NCBI GenBank assembly: GCA_932294295.1
Contig: OW028579.1
Location: 5,974,370-6,038,369 of the forward strand
DNA from: Alitta virens
Taxonomy: Eukaryota > Annelida > Polychaeta > Phyllodocida > Nereididae
Length of the DNA stretch: 64,000 bases
Direction: 5' to 3'
Position numbers and translations under genes: made by a program. The number at the start of each line of letters is the position of its first letter. Positions within the stretch are counted from its first letter, which is position 1. A model generated the notes under the pieces. That model was not told the origin of the DNA. It saw nothing but the letters and a program-made list of their open reading frames with translations, and did no database searches. Of the stretch, positions 12,360 to 27,000 are shown in pieces.

Positions 12360-13240
12360 CACCATCCACAGTGCTATACTATTTGGATCTATTATCATAC
12401 TTTATGGTATTTCATCTGCATTCATTAAAAACCATAACGGTATACCATCGGGATTCTGTACGATCAAAAGTGCTTTATCATCTAAATTCAGTTTCATCCT
12501 CAATGGTACGCCATCTGTATGCATTCAATGCCATCACAATGTATACCATCTGGGTTCAGTACCATTCTACAGTGACATAACCATCTTGATTCAGTATCAT
12601 CTTAATGGTATGTCATCTGCATGTTTTCAGTGCCATCCGCATCGGTATACCATCTGGATTCAGTGCCATCTACAATGATTAATGGTATGACATCTGCATT
12701 CAGACCATCTACAATGGCATACGATCCATAATGCTATATTATCTGATTCTGTACCATCCACAATGGTATACCATCTTCGCTTCTGTACCATCCAAAATGA
12801 CATACCATCTGCATTTAGCTTAATGGTATGACATCTGCATTCAGTACCATCTGCAATGACATACAATCCATAATGCTATATTATCTGATTCTCTACCATC
12901 CACAATGGTATACCATTTTCGCTTCGGTACAATCCAAAATGACATACTGTCTGCTTTCCGTATCATCCTTGATGGTATGACATCTGCATTTAATGTCATC
13001 CACAATGGCATCCCATCTGTATTCAGCATCATCCCTAATGGTATGTCATCTGCATTCAGTACCATTCACAATGGTATGCCATCTGCATTCCCTACTATCG
13101 GGAATATATAGCATCTAATGGTATACATTCTAGATTAGGTTCCATCCACAATGATATACCATCTGCTTTCAGTACCATCCACAATGGTACACCATCTGGA
13201 TTCCATACTGGTCATCCAAAATGGTGCACCATTCCTGTTC
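12360..13240. repeat. degenerate minisatellite of palindromic units
   Basis: About 880 bp of diverged units of roughly 33-35 bp. The consensus core is ACCATCCACAATGGTATACC followed by ATCTGCATTCAGT. The unit contains the perfect 12-bp palindrome ATGGTATACCAT, and CCAT/ATGG dyads recur throughout. A higher-order repeat of about 143 bp is visible (CCATAATGCTAT at about 12,725 and 12,868). Open frames on both strands across it are artefacts. Confidence 0.85.
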
Positions 13241-16200
13241 AATGCTAATGTCTACAGAGAAGTGGAATACCATACCTCCATGATTACAGACTCTCTCCCT
13301 CTGGTGTTAATCAGGAATAATATATCTGACTAAATCTATAAATATATATGTGTAGCCACCTGGTGATGTTGCCCAATCTGACAGCCTATTGCATGTGCGA
13401 TTGTTTCCAGCTCAGGTAAATGTAAATAAATGAAAATCACATACAAGCAATTTTTAATCCATGATCTTATTTTGGACAGGGAACAAACTATCTTTTAAGT
13501 GTCATGTGTCTTCAGCATGAATCCATGTTTCGATATTCTGAATAAAAGAAGACACCTACAAGTGAATTCAATAGCTTGCATACCTGCCAAGGCAGGATGC
13601 ACTTGCAGCTTCCTTGCCCTAAAAGAATATGTGGATTGACTAGTGCGAGTGTTAATTAAATAAACACCAGGGGGCCTGGGGAGTTATAGAATGCACACGA
13701 CTTCCGACTGGTTGTACTAAAAGTTGAGAGTACAGAGATCCGAGTCTCAGGTGACTTTCGGATCCGGCCAACTCCAGCCGTTGTTCGGATTTAACTCGTC
13801 ACCCGAGTCACTCAAGTTAACTAGGGTAACTCTTTGTACATCACTGAGAGTTCGCGGAAAGTCACAGATGCGTTAACATTGAAATCTCCAAATCTTTCAT
13901 TTAATCTCCAAAACTCCTATCACTTCACCGCAGACTAAAAAAAAAAAAAAAGGAGATAACACTACAGATGAAACTTTGTCTGAAATTATAAGAAAAAACT
14001 GTCGGAAGGGTCAACATTACAGCTAAACGAATAAAAGGGACAGCCATGTACTTTACATCAAATTATAATTCCCTCTGGAACACATCTTGATGATTTTACC
14101 TTGACAAAACCTAATCTTATCATCCAGGTCAGCTAGGGAACTCCAAGATAGTCAAACACAAATAAGCCATTTAAACAATTTATTGCACTTCAATACTACT
14201 GTCAAATTATAAAACAAAGCCAAGTGGTCTGGAATATTGCCAGAAAACAGTTTGGAAACCATAAAAAAAATCTTCAACTAATCCGAGCTCACAAATCAAT
14301 GGTAATACAAAAATGTATTAACCTCACTTAAACCCTCAGCTTAACATTAATGAACTATAAAGAGCTCATATTTTCAAAATTAATATGTTCGATCACAAAC
14401 CTTAGCATCACTATAAAACTTATAACAATCAATTCATTTCTTTTATCTTCCATCATTATTGTCATCTTTCTTTTGCTCCAAACCAGATTTGAAACATGAT
14501 TTAAAAATCATTAAAAAAAAAATTGAAGCCAGTTTGTTCTATTTTATTATATTTTTTCTTCTTCTTTTTCAGAATTACTACCAACTTTTAAGCTTTCCTT
14601 TCACCGGGGTGCCATTTTTGATCAGTCACTGTATTTCTTAAATTCTCAAAGAGCCAAAAAAGTTTACATATATAACTGTCGAATGGATTTCACACAGCGA
14701 GATAATTCAGTATTTTTTTACGTTGTTTCATTTTAAAAAAATACTCCTGGAAATTTCACAACACAAGACGTAGCTGAAAATTGCAGATTAAGTGTCTCAG
14801 ACTTAATTTTCACATGATATCGATTAAATACGAATGTATCTTTTCGGTTAAAGACCATACAGCAAAAATTCTGAAAAATAATCCAACATCAGAATTTAAA
14901 AATCACAGCGACTATAACCATAGCCATATTAAATAAGTTCTTACAGTTATTATATCATTTCCTAAATTAAGAAAGCACAGTGGTCCTCATAATATACATA
15001 CTCTGGTTTCCATAGCAACCAAGCAGGTTAGAAGCAAGCATACATTGTTATATGGTCCACCACTGCGGCTACCATGGCAAGACATCATATCAGACGGTCG
15101 CCAAGGAAACAGTTGCTATGACAATTTATACATACAAGTATATGTACATTTTCATCCCATTAAAAAATTAATGACAAATTATTATATATTTTCCAATGAT
15201 TTTTTTTTTTTTTACATTGGCTTATTTCAGGAGAATATTTATGTCTAATGTTTGCCAAATAAAGCTAGGCATAGTTGTCATAGCAACAGAAACCTTCACA
15301 TACATGAAAGCAACCATCAGTTCTTCCTTCCACACTTATTTCATGAAAAGAAAACTATTTAGCCAGATTCAGGACTCGCACATTAAGATTTATTGTATAA
15401 ATATTTATGTATCCATGTTCATATTCTTTAGTAATATACAAATACAATAGAATTTTTAACCTTATTTGGAAAACAGTGTTGGTATTTCTTGCCATGGCTA
15501 ATACAAATTCTCCTTTTATGTCCATCTGAATTTTACAACTCGCAAAAAGAAACTCGCTACTCAAGTTTCCATGTTCCACATATATCATCCACATCCAGCA
15601 AATTGCAATTACACATCTTCTTATAATTTTTTAACCTGTTTTTGATTGCACTTGGTGCATAACTTAACTTAATGTAATTAAAAGGTAATTATTACAACTA
15701 ATAAAACGTATCTAAATACAAAATAACTGCGAATACAGTGTTCAATACACACAACATGACCTGATACAAATGATTAGTGGTAACGTTACAGGATAGCAAT
15801 TGCCATAAAGTCGACAATGATCGATAACATGTTAAAAAAACCAAAAAAAAAACACAAGAGGTTACTGGAAGATTCCATTTACAAGTCGTGTACGCAAACT
15901 CTATCACATTATCAACATTTCGTCAAAAAAGACCCTTAACGACAGAGTAAAACAATCTGAAGAACCATAACAGTAGTGCAGGAAAAGTGAGTTTCCACCT
16001 TAAACGTAGAGTCATTTCCTAATTACGCAATTTTGAAATCACATGCGTTCGAAACGCATATCCGGGCTCCTTTGCAGTATTTTTACTTTTCTCCCACTAT
16101 AGTTTTTACGTATCTATTTCTGGAAGTTCAAAGTGTTGTTGTTTTTTGTCAATGTCTAGACCGCTTCTGTAACTACCAGCGAAGGTCACACATAAAATAA

Positions 16201-17991
16201 TTTTGACCATGTGAGCTGAAATATCTATACATATCTTTACTCGCAATTAAAAAATAACATCAGTGTAGCTTCTAAAATCACATGCGTGAAAGGTACAGAA
16301 AGCACAATGTAGGACAGCAACCAGTCAGTGTTGATATAGACCCATGAGAAGCTGCGTTACGTTAAAGCAAAAAACAGTAGTCTAAGCTGCAAACATTTTC
16401 GTAACTCAAACGTACATGATGTACCAAAGGCAATCGTAAGAAATACTGTCTGATGTGAACAATGATGAAATGATCCAATGATGAAATGATCCAATGATGA
16501 AATGATCCAATGATATGAAAGGTTGAGAAGTGGATACAAATGACCTTGATGTAGCCCGATCAAGACCACGAATGTCAAATGACTGTAACAAAAATGTAAA
16601 TGAACAAAGCCAACCACATTGCTAGCCAACAGGCTTTGCACCCAATCAGCAAAACTGGTTCAGTTATATTTATGATTAACAATAGAGCAGAATAAAAAGA
16701 TAATAAGCAGTGCTACTTTGTAGCCATCCAAGCTAGCTAAGTCCATCACATGGCAAAATGCAGGCCACCATTTTATGATCCTAACCCACGTTTTCCACGC
16801 ATACCTCCTCCCTAACACAGTGCAAATCAATGTCCTACCTCCCTGTCTACATTATATCATTTACAGATGAATAATGGCAAACTGCTTGTTCAAAATATTT
16901 GATATAATCTTAATATATATAGATTACAATATCATGCACCCTTGGACCAAACGGGGCTGGCATGTGGCAAAAGTCATTCAGCGATAAATTCATAATATAA
17001 TGGGAAGATTAACACCATAGGCAGCAGAGAGGTAAATAGAAGTGATGTATTGTCCGACATCAAAAAACGCAACACTGGACACGTGTCACTCGGTCATGTG
17101 ATCACCCACAGCCAATCTAAGGCTAGTCGTGGAGGGCGGTAGAGAGCTGTGGACCAATTAGTGTAGAATTTATGAAATTCAGTACTTGTGAACACCGGTA
17201 TGCATTGTATATATACACTTGATCCATTTTTGGATGTGTATACATATATTTATATATGAAATAATAATGAATGATTATAACTGTACACTCTCTCATGTAC
17301 CTATTCAGTAAATGGCTTGATTTTCCTCAATGCAGTCTGTCCTTTCATGGCCATCACTATTAACAGCCGGAAGAATCAATATCCTCAAAACTGTTCAACA
17401 TCTGCGCAGGTCAGACAGATGACTTGAGATCTACACTTAATCCTCCATCTGGGCAAAGACGGTACACCAGATTGGGAGAAATAATCCATGAATAAATCAC
17501 TTGATAACTGTCCTTGCATCAAACTCTGCATTCTCATGATAAGAAAGGCAACAATTAAAATCCAAGAGAGCGGGGAGTCTCTTATGTTATGAGCGACAAT
17601 CTTTTTGAAGTATTGATTAAAATGCAAACTCTGCTATAACAGCTGCGGCTATTAACCTTTCCAATGCGAAGCTTTTGGTGTAGTCGTCAAGACAAGACAT
17701 ATCTATAGCACCGAGGAAAAAAGAGGACAGTGACCTCCTACTGTCTGATCAGAGAATAGATACATCGTTAACGACGAAAAAATGCCCTCAAAATAAATGC
17801 ACAATACAGTCCATGTAGACGGCCTTTAAGTGCCCAACAGAAACCGTCGGTGAAGAATCCGGCAGTCAGATTTAAAAAACTGAAATTTTTCTTTTTCTTA
17901 ATCAGACCAGCTGATTACGTTAGACTCGAAACTGTCCTCCTTGGAATGTTTACAGCTGTGGCAGCAGAAGGCTGGCATTAGAGTCTCGACA
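13241..17991. other. no recognisable gene; possible 3' UTR of the PANK gene in its right part
   Basis: Short frames only. The minus-strand PANK coding region stops at 17,992, so sequence to the left of it must contain the 3' UTR, but many TTTATT words (AATAAA on the minus strand) prevent choosing a polyadenylation site. Around 13,650-13,870 the sequence is CG-richer. Positions 16,459-16,512 hold about three copies of a 16-bp unit (AATGATGAAATGATCC). Confidence 0.4.
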
Positions 17992-18096
17992 CTAACTGTG
18001 GTCACCATTCGTAGTAGGCTGAACAACGTCCTCAAATAACAAACCGATAACTCCTAAGTATCCCTCGTGTCGCATGAATAAAGGCTTTACCTCGTA
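17992..18096 (-). CDS. PANK4-like: PANK4-like exon 9 (stop codon)
   Basis: 105 bp including the TAG stop, residues 348-381. It contains the family signature RHEGYLG and a short tail rich in D/Q/T/N. No donor site precedes the stop, so the protein ends here in this transcript model. Confidence 0.92.
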   Translation of the reverse strand, partial: YEVKPLFMRHEGYLGVIGLLFEDVVQPTTNGDHS

Positions 18097-21000
18097 CTGC
18101 AAAATAAGGAAACCCATGTAAATATAAATACAGACTAGATGTTAAAAAGATTTACAGAAATGGGGAAAAATTACAAACAAATAAAACACTGATCTTGATA
18201 CTCAATAAAATTTACATTCCAAATGTGTCAGGCAATGGAACTATTTCACCAATACGGCCACAAGGGGTCCAAAAGTAACTTAAGATCAGTTGGTCTTATT
18301 TGTTACGTGTTCTTGATAGCAAGATGTACTTAAGAAGGGTTTCCAGCGTCAAGTGTCTAGTGCTATGTCAAAGTATGTTTAGACGCTTTTAATTTAATGT
18401 CTATTCTGAGCAGACCACATTGTTACATTAAGAGTAGACACTCAGTCATTGGTACTAATTTTATCACACAAACCTTCAAATAGGCAGACATTGCTTCTTG
18501 TTTTTGTTTAAGATGTGAGATGATAGTTGAATTTCCAGACAGGTAAGTCCCACAGAAACATATTCTGTGCACTTGTTGACACTGCGCAACCATAAAAGAC
18601 TGAAGGGCAAGGTTGTCCGTCACCGCATACAGAATGCTACTGGCGATATCAGCATCCCGAAAACCCCCTTTCACTGCAAATTAAAGATGCAAATGATATA
18701 ATACAGGACATAATAATAAGATGAGACATATTGTACTATAAGTAATCGGCCGGAGTGATAAAAATGCAACACATAGTGCAACAGTGAATTAAGCAAGTCT
18801 ACAAGTCAACATCGCTGCATTTGTGAATATTAAAAAAGTTAAAAATCAATTTTATTCCTGTTTTAAACTTCAATGTACATAAAATACAGATGTACATTCA
18901 CATATCTTAAATAACAAACACTACTCAATGTTTAAGAAATTATTTTATTTTAATCATCTAGTAAAAAGCTTCTAGTTTTCTGTTTTTTTTGTTTTCAATC
19001 ATAGCCTACTTTAATTATAAAGTTAATCTAGGACAAGACTAAAGACTTCATTGTTAATCTCATTATACATATTTACCACTATCAATATTATTTATAGGGT
19101 CTGGTTAACATTTTTGCACAAGAGTTGAACCTATTAAATTGTGTAATAAACTTATTTAAATGTTTAAACTGATTCTTCAGCTTCTTACCCTTTGAGCCTT
19201 TGTATTTTGCGGCTTTTCCAAAACTGCTGACCATAGCATCGGGGGGAGCCTGGTTGTAGTTTAAGCTACCAGCCGTATCTTTCACCAATAAATCAACATT
19301 ACAGTGGTCCCCCTCTTCCGCCAACTCCACCAAGTCCTTGAAATTCTGCAAAACATTTCAAACAAACACAATAAGAATTTAGCAATGAAATATATATATA
19401 GCATTCCAATATTAGAATTAAATCCGAATCAGAATCTTATTTATTCGCAAATACAACATAGCATATGCGGAGACCACCAAACGAGGCTGCAGCCAGTGGA
19501 ATGAAGAGAGCCTCTCTAAATATTAGGTAATCTACTGCCTCTATGTAGTCTGGCATGTTCTACATGCGGACAGTCGTTTTATTTGGTAACTCAGCGACTA
19601 TAAGGCCTAGAGAGACAAATGGTGGCTCATTTTGCTCTTTACCTCAAATCAGATCGATCTATCCTATCATCGCAGATGTTAGTGCATTCTTTACTGCTGT
19701 TCAGAAACCCCCATAGAATTAAGATTTGTTTATCTGATGGCAGTCTTCATGACGCAACCATATAATACAATCAAAATTGCAATCAAAATTGCGTCAAGAC
19801 CATTGTGTTCGTTTGTGACGTCAGAAAGGACCAAACGCCCCCTAGTGCAATATGTAGGGGCGCCATTGGTATCATGTCCGCATCAAAGAATATGTACAAG
19901 AAGCCCAACTCCCTATACTTTACATTGTAAATGCTGCACCTCCTTTCCCCAGAATTCCCGGCACTAGGCACAAATTCAACGCCCCTAGCGGATAATAAAA
20001 TCCGGACTGAAAGTGTCCCTGTCCATCCGTACTTTTGTCTATTTGATGTTTAAAATAAATAAGATCTGAGCGAATGGACCACACAATTACACAATGTTAC
20101 AAGCATTAGATCTGAACGCTACGCAAGGCTCATCATTTCAAATGACGTCATAATCGGCCAGTATGATGTCACTCAATTGTCGCCGATTGTTCTCTGTTCA
20201 TGACGTCATCAGTTCAGTTAACAAATGCGCCTCCTTTCCCCAGCATGCATAGCACGTCCTGCTTACGAGAGTGCGTGTTCTTGGTACATATTATTTGTCC
20301 GCATAGTACATAGTATGGACTGAAGTTGATTTAGCTATATATGTATTTTGGAGATCTTCCCCTTCTAGTTTCTTCCTTTTTTTTTATTCCCGTTTGCGCA
20401 TTTCATTTTTCATTTAACATTGAATTAATAAAATGTGTTAAATCTCAACTTCAACTAAACAATGTTTGTACCTTCGCTTTCGTCATTAATACTCCAAGGC
20501 CCAAGAAACTGAGTCCTGCAAAAGTACTGCTTCCCACGATTCCTTGCATTCGACCGTCTTTGTCAACCTAGAAAAAGATCAAGAAAACATCAGCAAATTG
20601 CCAAACATAATGTTCCCTTGCATTACATTCTTCTCTGAAGGACTCTGGTCAGACTGTAAATTCTTCTGACACATTCTGATCCAACCTTAGTACTTAAGAC
20701 AGAATCAGAATTCCCAGAACCAGGACATGTTTTTTTATGGGAGTAGCAAAATTGTCAATGTATATCAAAAAAGTAAAACATTTGTAAACCGTTCAAAGTG
20801 CCTGGAAAATATTTGGTTTGGTGTATAATTTGGCATGCTATGGACTCAACACATGCATAATATACAGGTGCACATCAGCTCTCAAGAACATCTTAGTACA
20901 ATGGTTTCTAGCAGGAAAATTGCCAGAAAAAGGCAAGAACATGCCAGAATCAGAACACGCACGATGAAACGTTTTAGTTTGCTGAAATAGAAGGGAACAG

Positions 21001-24000
21001 AAAACCTTTGCGAAATCAGTCCAACTTCAACTTCCCCAAAGTTCTTATTTCCCATTTTAGCAACTGCACTGTTTTAACTTTTTATCTGCTACGGTTGCAT
21101 CACATATATGGTAAGGACTAGAACGAATAACACTTGGAAACTTTGCAGACGATGCTAATGTGAAACAGAGGCAAAAAGAAATGATCTTCTGACCACCTGG
21201 TGTGAAAATTCAATATCACAAAGAAATATGAAGAGAAGAGATAGGAGAAGAGATAGAAGAAGATCTAGTTTAGGCCAGAAATGCAATGTGTAATGCTTTT
21301 ATTGGTATAATATAATTATTATCCATTCGCGGAGGTTGGAACGAGAGCATTGAATGAAAAATAGGTCATTTTCTTTTACTTTAAGATGTCCGACATACTG
21401 GACTAATATTAAGTATAGACATTTGATTGCGACAAAAAATCTCTTTTCTCATATAGAATACAGGCAGGCATCATTCAAACAGCTTATAGCTCAGATGCCT
21501 GACCCAGCGTCCTGGTTTTTACATAATAATTAATAATTTAAAGCCATATGAAAAGTGTTATTGTAATAATTGATGTATGTACATGCATGTATGATATCAG
21601 GAGGCTAAATAAATTCAATTCAAGGGTCTGATTGTTGCATTAGTGACCTTTCTGATCCAGTCATTCATCTTGACTTAACAAAATCATTTTACACATAACC
21701 TGCTATAAAAAGTCAAAAGCCCCTGCACGTTACGAAAACACTATTCATACTAAACCTCTATCCTTTAATTTATGTTTATTTTGATGTTTAGAGTATTGAA
21801 TGCCCTTCCAACATTATTTCGATAATCCTTATAATTCTGTTTTATCACCTACAATACTACGGAAAAGGATAACAAATGCAGCCAAAATACCAGGCTGATA
21901 CTCTAAAGAGTTATCTATGGTCGCTCAGCTTAACAATACAGCTGATTTTGAATCAAATTTAAAAAAAAGGCAAAAAAAAAAGACATAATTGTGAATCCAG
22001 ATTATTTTTGAGTTTCCGCGAGTTACTCATCTGCTAAAAAAAAAAAAGGCTGCAAACTTTAATTCAAAGGAGAATTCAACTCTACTCAGTGTTTATACCT
22101 GAATGGTCAGCTATGGCAAATCCCAGAGTTAGTTTTGTTTTTTAATCATGCTCAAGTTCAAATACCAAATCCTTCATCTTACACATATCTTCGGTTCAGA
22201 ATAGAACTCGGAACAAGTTTATTCGACAAGGTATATAAATGTAAATAAGATCAGGATGTCGCTGACAATCGGAGTCCAGATGTTTGTGAAAGAATTATTA
22301 TAGCCAGAGGCAGATGTAATGATGAGATGATAAGCCTTGGGGTAAATTACTCTCCAACAGGGGATCTACTTCGTTGGAGAGGCACCTCCCTAGCGTCCCA
22401 ATAGAGGGTACATTTTTATCTCGTTAGAGAAGCCCCAAAGTGTCTTTTTTACAAACGCAAGTGCTCTGTAATTTTGAGGGTCAAGGAGAACGACTATGTT
22501 GTCAGATGGCAAGATAACACTTTGGAAGAATAACAAGAGATATCAGTTCGAATTTGCAGAAACATGATCATGACACATTTTTCAAAGCGACCTAAAATAT
22601 TTCTAAGAGAATGGTGATATGTTCAAAAGTTTCTGTACCTGTGCCATGGGGCTTTCACTCCCTCATGGCAAGCATATGTATTTTGTATTGTTGATTTTAA
22701 TTTCTGAGTTATTGACAAAACCTCAATATGACACCAGGCATCTGCCCTTTTGCAATGTTTTTGACTAAAAAAAGAAAAGAAAAAAAAAAGAAAGAAGAAA
22801 TTGTTTGATCCCATTTCTGCTTGCGACAAAATCTTGTGATTATTCTTTTTTTTCAAAAGCTCAAACTTTGTAAATTTTGATGCCATATCACTTAGGGATC
22901 CAAGTAAAGTGTCACGAAGGGATTGGAAGATACATGTCTGCAGCTAGTATTACTTCAAAATTGCTCGCTTTTTTTTAATATGAACTACTTTCTATAGTAT
23001 TTTTAACGAGTCAATGACATCATTGCAAAGATACATCACACCAACACAAAGCAAACTATCTGAAAAGGAGCAATATGTAGTAATTATGTTGTTGACACAA
23101 TCCACACACAGCCAAATCAGAACTGCAGTATAACATGTCATTGACCTTAAGATCAATATTCCATTCTGACGTCATAAAAGTAGAGCTTCTCTAACTTCTC
23201 TACAGGATAGCACCACGTGAAACCGACCAAAGAAGCCTTTAATCCCCTGCCAGTTTTATTTTTAGGCACAGAGTTATTAAGTTACGGAACGGATTAATCG
23301 CACTAAAAGTCATGCTCTACACCTACAAGAGCCAAGACTAGCATCCGCTTTCGAATTAAGACTCCGGTCTCATAATAAATATTTTCCATGAAAAGGAAGC
23401 CCATAATTAGGGAATTTCCATTAAAAACAACTTTTTCAAATGTGGCTAAGTGTTGAATTTCAGACTGAAAAATTCAAGGAGGTGCTTATTCAATTTCAGC
23501 AGAAATTACAAGAGAATATAAATAACTTTTGCATAATTTGTTGTCCTGGAAAGTATTTCAGTCTCAACATTTAATGAACTAAATCTACCCATAGGCGTCA
23601 GATGGCAATTTTTAACACTGAATGACACAGAATACAGTAATAAGAAGGTAACCTTAGAGAAGACAGGCACGAATCTTAGAGAAGATAATGCGGTGTCTGT
23701 GGAGTCTGGGCAGCCGAACATTCTACAGTCCAGTAGAGTGCACAAACTTCTTATTATTAGTATACTGCACTGCAGATATTAACTAGAGCACATAAATGTG
23801 CGAATGGCGCGCAGTATGTTTTTGATACTGCTCCAAGCAAGCTAATCACTGATTGGCTGTTATATTTTGGGACCACTCATTTCGACCAATGACAGCGCAT
23901 AACACAAAGGAATCAAAATGGTGGTTGTCACTGATAATCACGACGATCTTAGCTACGTTTTGAAGGCAAATTTTGCCGTTTTCAGAGGAGGTGGATACTG

Positions 24001-27000
24001 TATTTGTTCAGAAAGGTATTCTATGACTTTCTGGCTTTTATTTAATGTATACTTTGAGAAATTTGATCAACTTTTGACGAAGTTATGCGCTCCGGTCGTC
24101 GTGGTTAGGAACGTGTGCTTTGATAATGTCACTGTCAGCTGTCAAATGGTACGGCCGAGGGCCTTGCGGAGGCAACAAACAACGATTTCAAGAAATGTAG
24201 GGAACACATAAAACAAAACATGAGTGGAAAACACTCCAAAGGCAGTACACTATGGACGGACAAGGTGGCAGGGCGCTACGACGTGTAGAAGTATGCTATA
24301 TACACGCTTGAACGTATACCCGAACTGGCCTCATTGGATTAACATGTAAGTTCGAATTTGCCGCTCGGAAAATGGCAAACCGGAAGCATTACGCGGAAAC
24401 GTCTCCTCCAAGCATGGTAAGAATTGGCGCTGCGCGCCAATAATGATTAAATTTGCCATCTGATGCCCATGATCTACCATATATAGCTGTAACCACTACT
24501 CTACCAGATAATGCATGTGGTACTTAAATTAACATGTAAATGTAAAAATGTAAATGTAGTTTAGAGTCTGTGTTATCACAGACTGACAGTCCAAGCAGTC
24601 TCAACCGACTTTACAATTACTCCCTTGGCAGGCCTGTTCAAGCTTGAGCCTTTTTCAACTCCCTAGGGAGCATACAGCCCGTTAATCGGAATAACCTGCA
24701 GGGGATAATCTCTTAAAATTGCCATCACTGCCTCTAGCGAAGTACCTGGGTGGAGTGGAGCAAAGAGTTACAGAGGATCTGCTCTGTTCCTGCGTGCCTT
24801 TCAGTTTTGAAGGTTAGCACCTTACCACTAGATCTTTCAACAGCTGTTCATACAATAACTATGCTAAAATTAGAGCAAGAATACATATCGTAAGCATTAT
24901 ATTAAAGACACTTAAAAATCTTTAATTCAAAACTGAAACTTACCTTAATGATTGTCATGGCTGACCCTATGTTTACAATAGTAAAAGGGGCCATGTTGGA
25001 TTCTACGAGTGGTCGTCTGAAGGACAGGTCTGACGTGTTACTTGATGGGTGAACCAAATCTTCCTTGTTCATGAACCGCCACAGGATGTTTAGGCCAGAG
25101 AGAATGTGGTCCATTTCTTGGTCATCGGCTGTGACACTGCAGAGAAAATATAATTAAAGATTGATTGATTAATTGACCTTTTCAGGCACCAACACAATTA
25201 AAAACTTATTTAACAAACAAGACATAAGGTGTTTAACATTTTGGGGAAGACCAACAAAGTTCACAGAACAGTCAGTACGCGGGTCACCCAAAAGATGAAA
25301 GCTGATACAATGCAATTCAAAATACAATTCAAAATGGAAAAATTACTATAATGAAATATTGAAATTAACAATTATTTATCCTAAAATTAATGGTAAGTGA
25401 TTTAGAGGTGAATTACATAGTAAAAAGTTCGAAACAATCATGAAACAAGACAATAAAATCATCAAAAATGTAATAATGATAACTAGACCAGGATTTTAAA
25501 AATATTTAAAAAAATTGTTATAATAAACTATAAGTCACTTCTTATCCATCTATTGAATAAAATTCGGTCAAGATTTGGCATATAAACACAATCAATTCTG
25601 GGCTTGGAATTGAACCTATCACTACTAGACGTGCTGGCCGATGACGTCACCACTGTCACCCAACACTCGGCAAGTTGAACAAAACAAGTAATGGCAATAA
25701 ATATTTTCTTCGGTAACTAAGTCAGTGCACACTGCACAGCATTGAAGAAAAAAAGCAATGCGCAATACTAGCAGTAATGCTGTTGATTTCCGTTAATTCA
25801 ATTAATTTTTCCCAATGCTGGAAATAAATACTTCATAATTTATACAGGAAACTTAAGTTCAGATTGGCAAATTAAAACTGATCTTATTACGAACATCCTG
25901 AAAAGATCCATCTTTATAGCATCTAATTCTTAAAAAGTCTGTGTGTTTAATGTACGCAATATTGATGTTAAAGGAAGTAGAGCACATCAAGTAATTAGGG
26001 AAGTTTGTTATTTAATTCCATGCCATGTGTTGAATAACATTTTGCAGAAATGCCAAACAAAGATTTTTTGCTTTCATGTCATCAATTTCGAAACCGGCCT
26101 TTACGGAACATGTTGCGTTTTTCGCTCTTTTTCAGTGCAATTATTTTCTACGAAATGCGACGATGTTAAAATGTTGCTGGAATCATTTGCTTTGACAGAA
26201 CTTAAAGCAAAGCTCTCTTTGAAACTCGAAAACATGATGCAAACAAATCTTACATTCATGAAAAGAATTGGTGCTGCGCAGAGTTGAAAAGGACTTTTTA
26301 CGCAACGTCTAGCTTATATTCGTACTTGCGCTTAAGCTTTAGAATCTGGTTTGCTGGTAACCCGAGTGAGGACATGGTTCGGGAGTCCGCAGACTGCCGG
26401 AGGCCCCTGGAATTAAGCTCTGACATTCTGAGTTGCTCTGTGGTGCATTCTAAGTGTTTTAGACTCCCAATAGGTTATGGAACTCTCACATGGATATTGT
26501 TTTACTTTAATTTGCTACCCACAATTGCACAATAAATTTACTACCTTTAACCACCAATTATAACCTTGTAAAACTGGGCATAGTGCCAAATGAGGGTTTT
26601 TGGCTAAGGTATGCTGGTCAGAGGGTTTTAACATAATACATTGTTAAATGCTATGCGCTTAGTCTTGTCTTGGATGAACATCCAAGGTCTTGTTAACACA
26701 AACATCACATGAGACAGACAAAAACCTTCGAAAACAGGACAGTGAAACAATATCGCCAAGACATTTCCCTTTTTCAACAACTCACGTGATTCCGAGGGTG
26801 TCCAAGATTTTATCCCGATACTTTAAACATCCCACACCGGTCGTCTTTACAGAAAAATTTCCAAATTCACAGGATGATAAAATGGTTTCCCTAACGTAGG
26901 CCAGACAACTGTCTAGATGTTCCAGGTCAAAGGTCACCAAGTGCACTTGAGCCTCATTTTCATCTTCATCCTACAACAATCAAAATACTTTGGTCAGCAA

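Noticed and set aside
12235..13333. Several frames of 60-147 codons on both strands
   Set aside because: Caused by the tandem array, whose unit lacks stops in some frames; open on both strands at once.
13650..13870. CG-richer block as promoter or first exon of an unseen gene
   Set aside because: No open frame with a donor site and no core promoter motif could be identified.
25943..26287. Plus-strand gene of 114 codons inside intron 4
   Set aside because: No recognisable domain, no promoter, AT-rich codon content like the surrounding intron; kept only as a note under the intron.
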